From contig NZ_CP146350.1 in the NCBI RefSeq assembly GCF_037055355.1, positions 5,107,001 through 5,171,000 on the forward strand: a DNA stretch of 64,000 nt, written 5' to 3'. The stretch comes from Streptomyces sp. DG1A-41. Its GTDB lineage: Bacteria; Actinomycetota; Actinomycetes; Streptomycetales; Streptomycetaceae. The position numbers and the translations under genes were made by a program. Within the stretch, counting starts at the first letter, position 1, and each line of letters starts with the position of its first letter. Below, piece by piece: positions 7,473 through 17,091 of the stretch. A model generated the notes under the pieces. The model ran no database searches, was not told the origin of the DNA, and saw nothing but the letters and a program-made list of their open reading frames with translations.

Positions 7473-8840
7473 TCACGCACAGGCCGCCCCCATGGGGGTG
7501 CCCCCGGTCGAGCGAAGCCGAGACCGGGGAGCGTCCGCCAGGGCCACGGTCCCGCCATCGTCCGTCGCCAGCTGCTTGACGACGGCGAGACCGAGGCCGG
7601 AGCCGCCCTTCCCGGTCAGGCCCTGGCCCCGCCAGAAGCGGTCGAAGGCGCGGGACTTCTCGGCGTCCGACATGCCGGGCCCCTCGTCCAGGACCGACAC
7701 CTCCACCACCTCGCCCCGAGGCTCCACCCGCACGGTGATCGTCCCGCCGTCCGGTGAGACCTCCAGGGCGTTGGAGAGCACGTTGTCCAGCATCTGGTCC
7801 AGATGACCGGGGCTGGACAGCACTGACGGCCGGCCGTCGATACTCCCCCTGAGCGCGATGGTGACTCCGCGCTCGTCGGCGGCCGGTCTCCACACGGCGA
7901 GCCGCTCCCGCACGATGTCCATCAGCGGGAGCGGCTCGGCAGCCGTCACCCTGGCTTCGGCCCGGGCCAGCACCAGCAGGCCGTTGACCAGGCGGTTCAT
8001 GCGAACGACCTCGGCGGTGGCCTGCTCCACGTCCTCCCGTACGAACTCGTCGTCCACGCCGTCCGCGATGTTGTCCAGGGACAGCCGCAGGGCCGTGAGA
8101 GGCGTGCGCAGCTGATGGGAGGCGTCCGCCACGAAGATGCGCTGGGCCGCGATCAGCGTGTCCAGGCGCTCCGCGCCCTGGTTGAGGGTGCGCGCCAGGG
8201 TCTGGGTCTCCGGCGGGCCCGTCACGGGGGAGCGGGCGGTCAGGTCGCCGTCGCTGAACTTGCTCGCCATGTCGTTGAGCTGGCGCAGCGGGCGGGTGAG
8301 GCGGCGCGCCACCCCGACACCGAGCAGGGCGGCCACCACGAGGACCAGCACCGCGAGGATCGCCCGGAAGCCCCAGATCGTCCACAGGCGGTCGGTCATC
8401 TCGTTCGTCGAGTAGACGATGCGCACGGCGCCGACGGGGCGGTCTTCGCCGGCCGTCCTGGCGGGGACCGTGATCACCAGCTCGGGACCCCAGATGAAGG
8501 AGGAGCCCCAGTCGGTCGTGGGCTTGCCCCGGTCGAGGGCCGTGGTCAGGGCCGCGTCCTGCCTCGGGCGGAGCAGGCCCGGCGCGCAGCCCGGGGCTCC
8601 GGCCACCTGGACGTCGCCGGGTGTCCCGGCGGCGTACGCGATGGCCATCTTCTGGAGTGCCTCGCACGAGGTGGAGTCGCCGTTGGCCAGCAGCAGCGCC
8701 ATGGTCTCGGCCTCGCGCACCACGGAATCCTCGGTGTCGCCCCGCAGTTGGGAGGTGAGCGAGAAGGCCACCGGCACCGTGAACAGGGCGATGGCGATCC
8801 CGACGAGGAAGATGTAGCTGCGGACGAGCTGGCGGATCAT
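7473..8840 (-). CDS. Membrane sensor histidine kinase
   Basis: A 455-residue kinase: a first membrane helix (about residues 8-30), an extracytoplasmic sensor region of about 120 residues with two cysteines, a second helix (about 155-178), a HAMP linker, a dimerisation helix with the phospho-accepting histidine in DASHQLRTPLTALR, and an ATPase domain with N (LSNALEVSPDG), G1 (DEGPGM) and G2 (GGSGLGLAVV) boxes. It overlaps the response regulator gene by 4 bp (ATGA), so the pair is one operon with the regulator first. The signal sensed is unknown. The last 20 or so residues are encoded by a REP-like extragenic repeat, so the natural C terminus may have been replaced or extended. Confidence 0.93.
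   Translation of the reverse strand: MIRQLVRSYIFLVGIAIALFTVPVAFSLTSQLRGDTEDSVVREAETMALLLANGDSTSCEALQKMAIAYAAGTPGDVQVAGAPGCAPGLLRPRQDAALTTALDRGKPTTDWGSSFIWGPELVITVPARTAGEDRPVGAVRIVYSTNEMTDRLWTIWGFRAILAVLVLVVAALLGVGVARRLTRPLRQLNDMASKFSDGDLTARSPVTGPPETQTLARTLNQGAERLDTLIAAQRIFVADASHQLRTPLTALRLSLDNIADGVDDEFVREDVEQATAEVVRMNRLVNGLLVLARAEARVTAAEPLPLMDIVRERLAVWRPAADERGVTIALRGSIDGRPSVLSSPGHLDQMLDNVLSNALEVSPDGGTITVRVEPRGEVVEVSVLDEGPGMSDAEKSRAFDRFWRGQGLTGKGGSGLGLAVVKQLATDDGGTVALADAPRSRLRSTGGTPMGAACA
7502..7530. repeat. REP-like hairpin inside the 3' end of the sensor kinase gene
   Basis: CCCGGTC and GACCGGG arms enclose the loop word GAGCGAAGCC, as in the hairpin at 1937. Read on the minus strand it encodes part of the kinase tail (LADAPRSRLRS). 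Beyond the stop it may also act as a terminator between the convergent genes. Confidence 0.6.
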
Positions 8841-9574
8841 GAGGCGTCGCGGTCCGTGCTCGTGCCGTCGCCGCGGTCCTGGTCGCCGCCGCCGTCCTTG
8901 ACGATCTCCAGCCGGAAGCCGACCCCGCGCACCGCCTCGATCGCGATCGCGCCCGCCAGCTTCCGCCGCAGCGCCGCCACGTGCACGTCCAGCGTCTTCG
9001 TCGGCCCGAACCAGTTGGCGTCCCAGACCGCTTCCATGATCTGCTCGCGCGACATCAGCGCCCCGGGCTCCTCGGTGAGGAAGGCCAGCAGGTCGTACTC
9101 CTTGGGCGCGAGGGCCACCTCCTCGCCGTCTAGCCGCACCCGGGCCGCCTTGCGGTCGACGGTCAGGCGGGGGCCGTAGTGGTCGGGGCCGTTCTCGGGC
9201 GCCCCGGCCGCGGGGGTGCGGGGCTGCGTGCGGCGCATGACCGCCCGGATGCGGGCGATGACCTCCCGGACGCCGAACGGCTTGGAGACGTAGTCGTCCG
9301 CGCCGATCTCCAGGCCCACCACCCGGTCGGTCTCGTCGCTGCGGGCGCTGATCACGATGATCGGAACGTCGCCGCGCTCGCGCAGCGCCTTGCAGACGTC
9401 GAGGCCGTCGGTGTCGGGCAGGCCGAGGTCCAGCAGGACGACGTCGTGGGGGCCCGTGTGGTCCAGTGCCGCCTGGCCCGTCGTGACCCACTCGACCTCG
9501 AAGCCGTAGCGCTTCAGGCCGCGTCTGAGGGACTCGGCGACCGGTTCATCGTCTTCCACCAGAAGTACGCGCAC
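8837..9574 (-). CDS. OmpR/PhoB-family response regulator
   Basis: A 245-residue protein. The receiver domain (about 1-115) has the acidic pair EDD at 7-9, the phosphorylation aspartate in LLDLGLPD (residue 49), the threonine/serine switch region ISARSD, and the lysine in VSKPFG. The winged-helix DNA-binding domain (about 130-225) has LAPKEYDLLAFL and RRKLAGAIAIEAVRGVGFRL. It is the first gene of the two-component operon. About 235 bp separate it from the divergent ask gene, which is enough for both promoters. Targets cannot be read from sequence. Confidence 0.94.
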   Translation of the reverse strand: MRVLLVEDDEPVAESLRRGLKRYGFEVEWVTTGQAALDHTGPHDVVLLDLGLPDTDGLDVCKALRERGDVPIIVISARSDETDRVVGLEIGADDYVSKPFGVREVIARIRAVMRRTQPRTPAAGAPENGPDHYGPRLTVDRKAARVRLDGEEVALAPKEYDLLAFLTEEPGALMSREQIMEAVWDANWFGPTKTLDVHVAALRRKLAGAIAIEAVRGVGFRLEIVKDGGGDQDRGDGTSTDRDAS

Positions 9575-9809
9575 AGGCGAACCCTAGTGCTTGAAAGTTG
9601 GGCCACAGTGGGCAGCCCACGTGCGATTGTGACGCCTGGCACTTTCTCGCGTGGCCTGTGCCCAGATGGGCATGAGCAGCTCTGGACGAGCGGCCGGGAA
9701 ATCTCAGCATGCGATATCGCGGAAGGGTCTTTCGGGCGCTCGTTAGACTGAGCCGACCGCAGTACGAATGCGTATGAGCGGATAGAGACGGATTGAGCGA
9801 GGAGCGCAC

Positions 9810-11101
<1,292 letters not shown>

Positions 11102-11102
<1 letters not shown>

Positions 11103-12169
11103 TGACCGGGCTCCGACGGGCCGACCGGCCGACGCTCGCCGTCGTGGGAGCGACCGGGGCCGTCGGCACGGTCATGCTCCAGATCCTGTCCCACCGGGCG
11201 GATGTCTGGGGCGAGATCCGACTGGTCGCCTCCCCGCGCTCGGCCGGCCGCAAGCTGGCCGTGCGCGGCGAGGAGACCGAGGTCGTGGCGCTCACCGAGG
11301 AGGCCTTCGACGGGGTCGACGTCGCCATGTTCGACGTCCCCGACGAGGTCGCCGGGCGGTGGGCGCCCCTGGCCGCCGCCAAGGGCGCGGTGGTGGTCGA
11401 CAACTCCGGCACGTTCCGGATGCACCCGGACGTGCCGCTCGTCGTGCCCGAGGTCAATCCGCACGCCGTACGGATGCGCCCGCGCGGGATCATCGCCAAC
11501 CCCAGCTGCACGACGCTCTCCATGATCGTGGCCCTGGGCGCGCTGCACGCCGAGTTCGGGCTGCGCGAGCTGGTGGTCTCCTCGTACCAGGCGGTCAGCG
11601 GCGCCGGCCGCGCGGGCGTGGCGACGCTGCGGCAGCAGTTGTCCCTGGTCGCCGGCACGGATTTGGGGACCAGCCCCGGTGACGTACGACGGGCGGTGGG
11701 GGACAGCACCGGGCCGTTCCCGGAACCGGTCGCGCTGAACGTCGTGCCGTGGGCCGGGGCGCCGCGTGAGGACGGCTGGTCGTCGGAGGAGCTGAAGGTC
11801 CGGGACGAGTCCCGCAAGATCCTCGGGCTGCCCGGCCTGCCCGTGGCCGTCACCTGTGTCCGCGTGCCGGTGATCACCACGCATTCGCTGACCGTGCACG
11901 CCCGCTTCGAGGGCGAGGTCACCGTCGACAAGGCCCGCGAGATCCTCGCCACGGCGCCCGGTGTCGTGCTGTTCGACAACCCGGCCGCGGGGGAGTTCCC
12001 GACCCCTGCCGATGTGGTCGGCACCGACCCGACGTGGGTCGGGCGGGTGCGGCGGGCGCTGGACGACCCGACGGCGCTCGAACTGTTCGTCTGCGGGGAC
12101 AACCTGCGCAAGGGCTCCGCGCTCAACACCGCGCAGATCGCCGAACTGGTGGCCGCGGAACTTTCGTGA
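11102..12169 (+). CDS. asd: Aspartate-semialdehyde dehydrogenase
   Basis: A 355-residue enzyme that reduces aspartyl phosphate to aspartate semialdehyde with NADPH, the step after aspartokinase. The N-terminal nucleotide-binding region has [16 protein letters not shown]. The catalytic cysteine lies in NPSCTTLSM (about residue 138), and [12 protein letters not shown] and a late [17 protein letters not shown] segment complete the family pattern. The ATG overlaps the ask stop. The last codons and the stop lie inside a 33-bp tandem repeat, so the extreme C terminus may vary between strains. Confidence 0.96.
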
Positions 12170-12235
12170 CGCGCCGGGCCGGTGGCCGCGGAGCTTTCGT
12201 GGCGTGCCGGGCCGGTGGCCGCACGTGCCGTGCCG
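12148..12235. repeat. 33-bp tandem repeat across the asd stop codon
   Basis: Units at 12148-12180 and 12181-12213 differ at only a few positions, and a third, partial unit runs to about 12235. The asd stop lies within the first unit. The rest of the gap to the sigma factor gene (to 12656) holds a strong terminator and otherwise nothing I can identify. Confidence 0.8.
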
Positions 12236-12384
12236 GTGGTCGCCGCCGGGTTTTCGGGAAGTTTCGCCATGCCGAAAACCCCCGGTCGCTGTCATAGGCG
12301 GTTTGTAGGGTATGTGTACGACATGTGGGCCGGTCGATGGTCCGGACCACTTGTCCCGAACCCCATCGGCATCAGAGGATTTAC

Positions 12385-12420
12385 CTCCCCGCCCTCCGCA
12401 ACCGCGCGGAGGGCGGGGAG
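12385..12420. terminator. Rho-independent-like terminator after ask-asd
   Basis: A perfect 15-bp GC stem (CTCCCCGCCCTCCGC and its complement) with a 6-base loop, followed by CGTCTTTG. It lies 215 bp downstream of asd and is the obvious end of the ask-asd transcript. Confidence 0.85.
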
Positions 12421-12656
12421 CGTCTTTGCGGTCGCCCTTCAGGGCCGCGGGACACACTCAGGCGTGGGGACGCCTGGAACCGGGCGTGGGGACGCCCGTT
12501 CATATCTGGACATAGGGGAAGAGCGGGACGCATGAGGGCATTTAATGCACTATCGGTTGTGCTGCCTGACGCGGGTAGACCGTCGCCGGCGAAGGCCGGC
12601 GCGAAAGAGATGCCCGGGACGTACAACCCTCGCAGGGGTGAGCGTGTCCAACAGGC

Positions 12657-13331
12657 GTGGCAGAGGTACTCGACTTCAGCGCGGCACGCGGCACGGTCCT
12701 TCGACCGCCCCGTCCGGCGGCTCTACGACCCCGCATGCCCGGTACGCCCGGTGGCATGCCGGTGATCGCGCCCGTGCCCGCAGCGCGGCCGGCCCGCATC
12801 CCGAACCAGCGTGACGGCGTCGAGGACGGTGTCGCGGCCGGGACCACCGTCGACCACCTCACCGAGACCTACCGCGCGCACTACCGCTCGCTCCTCGGTC
12901 TCGCGGCCCTCCTCCTCGACGACACGGCCTCCTGCGAGGACGTCGTCCAGGAGGCGTTCATCCGCGTCCACTCGGCCCGCAAGCGGGTCCGCGACCCCGA
13001 GAAGACCCTGGCGTACCTGCGTCAGACGGTCGTCAACCTGTCGCGCTCGGCGCTGCGCCGTCGCATCCTCGGCCTGAAGCTGCTGTCGAAGCCCATGCCC
13101 GACATGGCGAGCGCCGAGGAAGGCGCCTACGACCAGCTGGAGCGCGACTCCCTCATCAAGGCGATGAAGAACCTTCAGCGCCGCCAGCGCGAGGTGCTGG
13201 TGCTGCGCTACTTCGCGGACATGACCGAGGCTCAGGTCGCCGAGACCCTCGGTATATCCCTCGGCTCGGTCAAGGCGTACGGCTCGCGCGGTATAGCCGC
13301 GCTCCGGCTCGCCATGGAGGCGTCGGCATGA
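12657..13331 (+). CDS. SigE-family ECF sigma factor
   Basis: A 224-residue sigma factor. After a 60-residue proline/alanine-rich N terminus come region 2 (YRAHYRSLLGLAALLLDDTASCEDVVQEAFIRVH) and region 4 with a helix-turn-helix (MTEAQVAETLGISLGSVKAYGSRGIAALR). It fits the SigE-type ECF group of Streptomyces. It overlaps the next gene by 4 bp, so sigma factor and membrane partner are co-translated; that partner could be its anti-sigma regulator. The GTG at 12657 is the first start with a plausible ribosome site; a shorter N terminus is possible. Confidence 0.88.
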   Translation: MAEVLDFSAARGTVLRPPRPAALRPRMPGTPGGMPVIAPVPAARPARIPNQRDGVEDGVAAGTTVDHLTETYRAHYRSLLGLAALLLDDTASCEDVVQEAFIRVHSARKRVRDPEKTLAYLRQTVVNLSRSALRRRILGLKLLSKPMPDMASAEEGAYDQLERDSLIKAMKNLQRRQREVLVLRYFADMTEAQVAETLGISLGSVKAYGSRGIAALRLAMEASA

Positions 13332-14493
13332 GCGACGGCAACGGCGCGCCCCGCGACGGGCGCGACCGGCACGAGCCCTTCGAGTGGCATGAGCCGACAA
13401 GGCTGCACGAGCAAGATCCGAAGCAATCGCACGCTGGGAACGGAACTGTGAACCACGGCCTGGACGAAAAGGGCCCCGAGGGGCTCGAATCGGACGAGCT
13501 GGATCTGCGCAGGATGCTGCACGAAGCGGTGCAGGAGGTGGAACCGCGCGACGGCACGCTGGACTATCTGCGGAAGGCAGTGCCCCAGCGGCGGGCCCGC
13601 AAGCGGCAGGCCGTCGTCGGCATGGCCGCCGCCGCGCTGTTCATCGGCACGGCCATCCCCGCCCTCGTGCACGTCTCCAACTCCACCGGCTCCGAAGCCA
13701 ACCCGTCCGTCGCCGGCCACGCCTCCCAGACCCAGGGCGGCGCCAGCGACGGCAAGGGCCCGGACGGCGGCGACAGCAGCGCGGGCGGCTCCCCAGGCAA
13801 GACCGAGGGCAAGGACAAGAGCGACAAGAAGCAGAAGGACAAGGAAAGCAAGGACGTCGGCGCCTCGACCGGAGCGTCCCAGGGGCCGGCCCGTCCTCCA
13901 CCGCCGCCGCCGGCATCCAGGCGTGCACCGCGGCCCAGCTCGGTCCCGCCGCCGGGAGCAGCGACGCCCCCGACTCCACCGGCGCGGTCTACGGCTCCTT
14001 CCGTGTCACCAACGTCTCCGCGGCGAGCTGTACGGTCACCGGGCCCGGCGCGGTGAGCGCGCTGCCGCAGGGCGCGGCCGACGCCACCAAGGTCGGCGCG
14101 GCCCGGCACACGGCCGGGGACGCGGCGGCCGGCCTGCCCGACCCGTCCCAGGAGGCCGCCCAGCTGGTGCTCCCGCCGGGCGCCGCCTACGACGTGAAGT
14201 TCGCCTGGGTCCCCAGTGAGACCTGCCCCGCTTCCGGCGGCGACCCCGACCCCGACCCCGACCCCACTCCCGACCCCACCCCGACGGATGACAGCGCGGC
14301 CGCGGGCGGCACCTCCACCGGCGGCGACACGGGCACGGGCACGGCCCCGCAGCTGGCCAGGGAGGACGGCACGGTCGACGGCAGCGTGGCAGTCACATAC
14401 ACACCGGCGACCGGCTCGGGCGCGACCTCGCTGACGGTGCCCAACGCCTGCGCGGGGACGGTCTACTGGACGGGCGTACTGGCGGCGTCATAG
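13328..14493 (+). pseudogene. Membrane-anchored DUF4232-like protein, interrupted by one frameshift
   Basis: The first half encodes a charged cytoplasmic N terminus (ELDLRRMLHEAVQEVEPRDGTLDYLRKAVPQ), one membrane helix (about residues 100-122) and a lysine/glycine/serine linker. Near 13880-13895 the frame slips by one base and continues in the neighbouring frame as a secreted domain (QACTAAQLGPAAGSSD, VYGSFRVTNVSAASCTVTGPGAV), which resembles DUF4232. It ends with an aspartate/proline repeat and VYWTGVLAAS. Together the parts make one protein of about 387 residues. One missing base in CCAGGGGCCGG would explain it; a sequencing error is the likeliest cause. Co-translation with the sigma factor suggests an anti-sigma or sensor role, which is inference. 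Confidence 0.65.
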
Positions 14494-14514
14494 GCACACC
14501 GAGCCGCGGCCGAC

Positions 14515-14570
14515 CGGCCCTGCTCGGCTGCGGGCAGCCGCGGCCGTCCTAGCTGCCGGCGGTTGGTCCC
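14515..14570. repeat. Copy of the dispersed GCTGCGGGCAGCCGCGGCCG repeat
   Basis: The segment around 14525-14552 shares GCGGGCAGCCGCGGCCGTCCT with 15868-15890 and the general pattern of the arrays at 1728 and 19020. It lies between genes and has no coding sense. Confidence 0.6.
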
Positions 14571-14781
14571 GCTTAGGGGGTGTTCTCAACGTCCCGCACA
14601 GCACCCGCGGGCGTGACGGCAGCCCGCCCGGGCACGGCCCGGGACCGGCCGGCGCCGGCCGCGCACCCCTCTTCGCTCACCGAAGCCGACCGTCACGAGT
14701 CCTGCGTTTGACGACGCCCCGGCACAGGGCTGCACTGGATTCATGGACGCTGCGGCGACTCGGTCCCCAGGGAGAGCAGCG

Positions 14782-15633
14782 ATGACAACCCAGGAGAGTT
14801 TCGACCTTCTGCAGCCGTACAAGATCGCCGAGGAGACATTCGTCATCCCGTGGGCCCTTGAGGCCCCGCCGGTCGGCCACTTCCCGATGAACTCGATGGT
14901 GATCCGGGGAACCGAACCGGTCCTCGTGGACACCGGGGCGCCCGCAGTGCGCTCCCAGTGGCTGGAGGCAGCCTGGTCCGTCGTGGATCCCCTGGACGTA
15001 CGGTGGATCTTCCTCACCCACGACGACCGCGACCACGCCGGCAACCTCCTGGCGGTCCTCGCGGAATGCCCGAACGCGACCTTGCTGACGACATGGTTCT
15101 CCATCGGCCGCATGGCCGAGGAGTGGGAGACTCCCATCAACCGGTGCCGCTTCATGACCGACGGCGACACGATCGACGCGGGCGATCGCACACTGGTCGC
15201 CAAGCGACCGCCCCTGTACGACAACCCCACGACCCGCGCCCTCTTCGACCCGAAGGCCAACGTCCTGTGGGCCGTAGACACCTTCGCCACGAACGTGCCG
15301 ACCCCTGTGCCCGAAACGGCGGCGCTGTCGCCAGACGAATTCCGCGACGGCCAGTTCTTCGGCGGACGCCTGGTCTCCCCCTGGGTCGCCCTGCTGGACG
15401 CCCAGAAGTTCGGGACGGTCGTCACCGACTTCCAACACCTGAACGCCGAGGTCATCGCCGGCTGCCACTGCCCGGTCCTCCGCGGAGCCCAGATCCCCGA
15501 GGCCTACGACCTCCTCCGCCGGCTCCCCGGAATCCCACCGTGGGCAGAGTTCACCCAGACCGACCTGGACCAGTGGATGGCGGCTGCCGAGAGCTCGGTT
15601 CCGCAGGAGCAGCCGCGGCCGTCGGGGACGTGA
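14782..15633 (+). CDS. Metallo-beta-lactamase-fold hydrolase/oxidoreductase-like protein
   Basis: A 283-residue cytosolic protein of the metallo-beta-lactamase superfamily. The metal motif appears as THDDRDHAGN (about residues 81-90), with an upstream VLVDTGAP strand and a late GCHCPVL segment. The motif HxDxDH and the WAVDTFATNVP and HLNAEV regions resemble the oxygen- or NO-reducing (flavodiiron-like) branch, but the flavodoxin domain is absent and the substrate is unknown. The ATG at 14782 has GGAGAG ten bases upstream and is preferred over an upstream ATG at 14743. Confidence 0.8.
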   Translation: MTTQESFDLLQPYKIAEETFVIPWALEAPPVGHFPMNSMVIRGTEPVLVDTGAPAVRSQWLEAAWSVVDPLDVRWIFLTHDDRDHAGNLLAVLAECPNATLLTTWFSIGRMAEEWETPINRCRFMTDGDTIDAGDRTLVAKRPPLYDNPTTRALFDPKANVLWAVDTFATNVPTPVPETAALSPDEFRDGQFFGGRLVSPWVALLDAQKFGTVVTDFQHLNAEVIAGCHCPVLRGAQIPEAYDLLRRLPGIPPWAEFTQTDLDQWMAAAESSVPQEQPRPSGT

Positions 15634-15849
15634 GCGGCGCTGCCGCGCGGCGTTGAGTCTGCGGTACTCCGGCGCCTACGACCAGAAACCCGCGGGCGTA
15701 CTCGGCACGCGCGAACCGCGCGCATCTGCGTCGCCGGGGAATCCGCTGCACGATTCCGGAACCGGCCGATCAGGCCAGATCGCCCACGACTTCCCCGGGC
15801 GGCCCACCCAGCACAAGAGCAACATCAAAACATGCCCTGCGGGCGGCTG

Positions 15850-15990
15850 GTCCTGCTCAGCCGCGGGCAGCCGCGGCCGTCCTGGGTGTGGCCCGCCGGA
15901 CCCGCCTAGCTGCGGGCAGTCGTGCCGCTTGGGGCGGCACGGGTGGGCGCAGCGGCACCCCGCTCCGCCGGGCTGCGGACCCGCCCGCCC
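15850..15990. repeat. Dispersed extragenic repeat with GTGCCGC hairpin
   Basis: Contains CAGCCGCGGGCAGCCGCGGCCG (shared with 14.53 kb), then GACCCGCCTAGCTGCGGGCAGT, the GTGCCGC/GCGGCAC hairpin at about 15921-15939, and GGGTGGGCGCAGCGGCACCCCG. The last two blocks recur at 1915-1998 and 19046-19085. The rest of the 15634-16007 gap shows no gene. Confidence 0.7.
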
Positions 15991-16007
15991 TCAGCAGCGA
16001 CGCCGCC

Positions 16008-16802
16008 TCACGTGGCACCGGCGTCCGCAGCAACAGGCTCCTCCTCCGGCACCAGCCCCAGCTCCGCGTCCCGCGCGAACTCCACCTCACGCCGCAGCAA
16101 ACGGAACCACATGAAGATCACGAACCCCACGAAGGCGAACCACTCGGCGGTGTAACCGAGGTTCTGGAACGCCTTCAGATCCAGCCCCGTGTCCGGCGGA
16201 GCACTCGCCGGCACGGCCTTCATGCCCGAGTCACCCTTGGCCAGCGTCACCCACGCGTCGTACACGTCGTACGGCACCAGGTTCACCAAAGACGCCGCAC
16301 TGATCGCCGCGGACTGCCCGGCCGGCAGCCCGCCCTGCGCACTGACGCCGTTGTCCCCCGGCGTCTCGGACGCCTGGAGCGCCCCCGTGACGGTGACCTC
16401 ACCGGCGGGCGGCGCGGGCGCCTTGGCCGCGTCGGCGGCCCCGGGCAGCCACCCCCTGACCACCGGCAGCGCCTCACCCGAGCCGGTGCGCAGCAGCGTC
16501 AGGACGTAGAACCCCCGCTTGCCGTCGAGCTCCCGGCCGGGCACCAGCAGCTGCTTGCCGTAGCGGCCGGTCGCGGTCACCTGCTTGCCGGACGTCGCCT
16601 TGGTCACCGGCAGCATCTCCCCGAGCGGCCGGGGCGCCTCGTGCCGCGCCTCGGAGACCTGCTCGGTCGCCGTGCGGTGGTCGTGCACACGGTCCTCGAA
16701 CCGGCCCAGCTGCCAGGACCCCATGAAGATGCAGAAGGGGATGGACAACAGCACGAAGACGTTGATCCCCCACCATCGGGGCGTCAGCAGAAACCGGTAC
16801 AC
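16008..16802 (-). CDS. SURF1-family protein
   Basis: A 264-residue membrane protein: an N-terminal helix after RFLLTPRWWGINVFVLLS, the family word GSWQLGRFEDR, a large outer domain (VTATGRYGKQLLVPGRELDGKRGFYVLTLL, LPVVRGWLPG) and a C-terminal helix (WFAFVGFVIFMWFRLLRREVE). SURF1 proteins assist assembly of cytochrome c oxidase, probably in haem handling. The GTG at 16802 begins VYRFLLTPRWWG, the normal start in streptomycetes. The frame stays open upstream, so the start is a choice from family alignment. Confidence 0.9.
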   Translation of the reverse strand: MYRFLLTPRWWGINVFVLLSIPFCIFMGSWQLGRFEDRVHDHRTATEQVSEARHEAPRPLGEMLPVTKATSGKQVTATGRYGKQLLVPGRELDGKRGFYVLTLLRTGSGEALPVVRGWLPGAADAAKAPAPPAGEVTVTGALQASETPGDNGVSAQGGLPAGQSAAISAASLVNLVPYDVYDAWVTLAKGDSGMKAVPASAPPDTGLDLKAFQNLGYTAEWFAFVGFVIFMWFRLLRREVEFARDAELGLVPEEEPVAADAGAT

Positions 16803-16953
16803 ACCCTTACGGTACGGGGCTGCCGGGCGGGTCAGGCCTGCGGGGTGGATACGACCCGGTACCGCTTCGTCAGTCCTTGCGGGCCCGGTGCCGCCACTCG
16901 AGGGGTACGGCAGCGAGCGGCCGGAGACGTCGGCGGCGGCGTGCAGCGGGACG

Positions 16954-16983
16954 CTCCCCCACTGCCTCGAAGGCGTGGGGGAG
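16954..16983. repeat. REP-like hairpin upstream of the SURF1 and peptidase genes
   Basis: CTCCCCCAC and GTGGGGGAG arms of 9 bp with an 11-base loop (TGCCTCGAAGG). It belongs to the same class as the hairpins at 1937 and 7502 and lies in the divergent gap 16803-17091. Confidence 0.6.
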
Positions 16984-17091
16984 TACATGTGGGTCACTCC
17001 TGGCCTGCCGGGAAGGGGGGATCGGTGGAGGTTATCCACAGGCTGGGGACCTCGCCAGCGCATTGCCGGCGGGGGCGTGCAGTATGGGGCC

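Noticed and set aside
9575..9809. A lysine riboswitch before ask
   Set aside because: No conserved lysine-riboswitch segments were visible and the gap is short; regulation by the ACT domains is expected instead.
14620..15468. Long minus-strand open frames over the metallo-beta-lactamase gene
   Set aside because: They mirror a clearly conserved plus-strand gene and have no motifs of their own.
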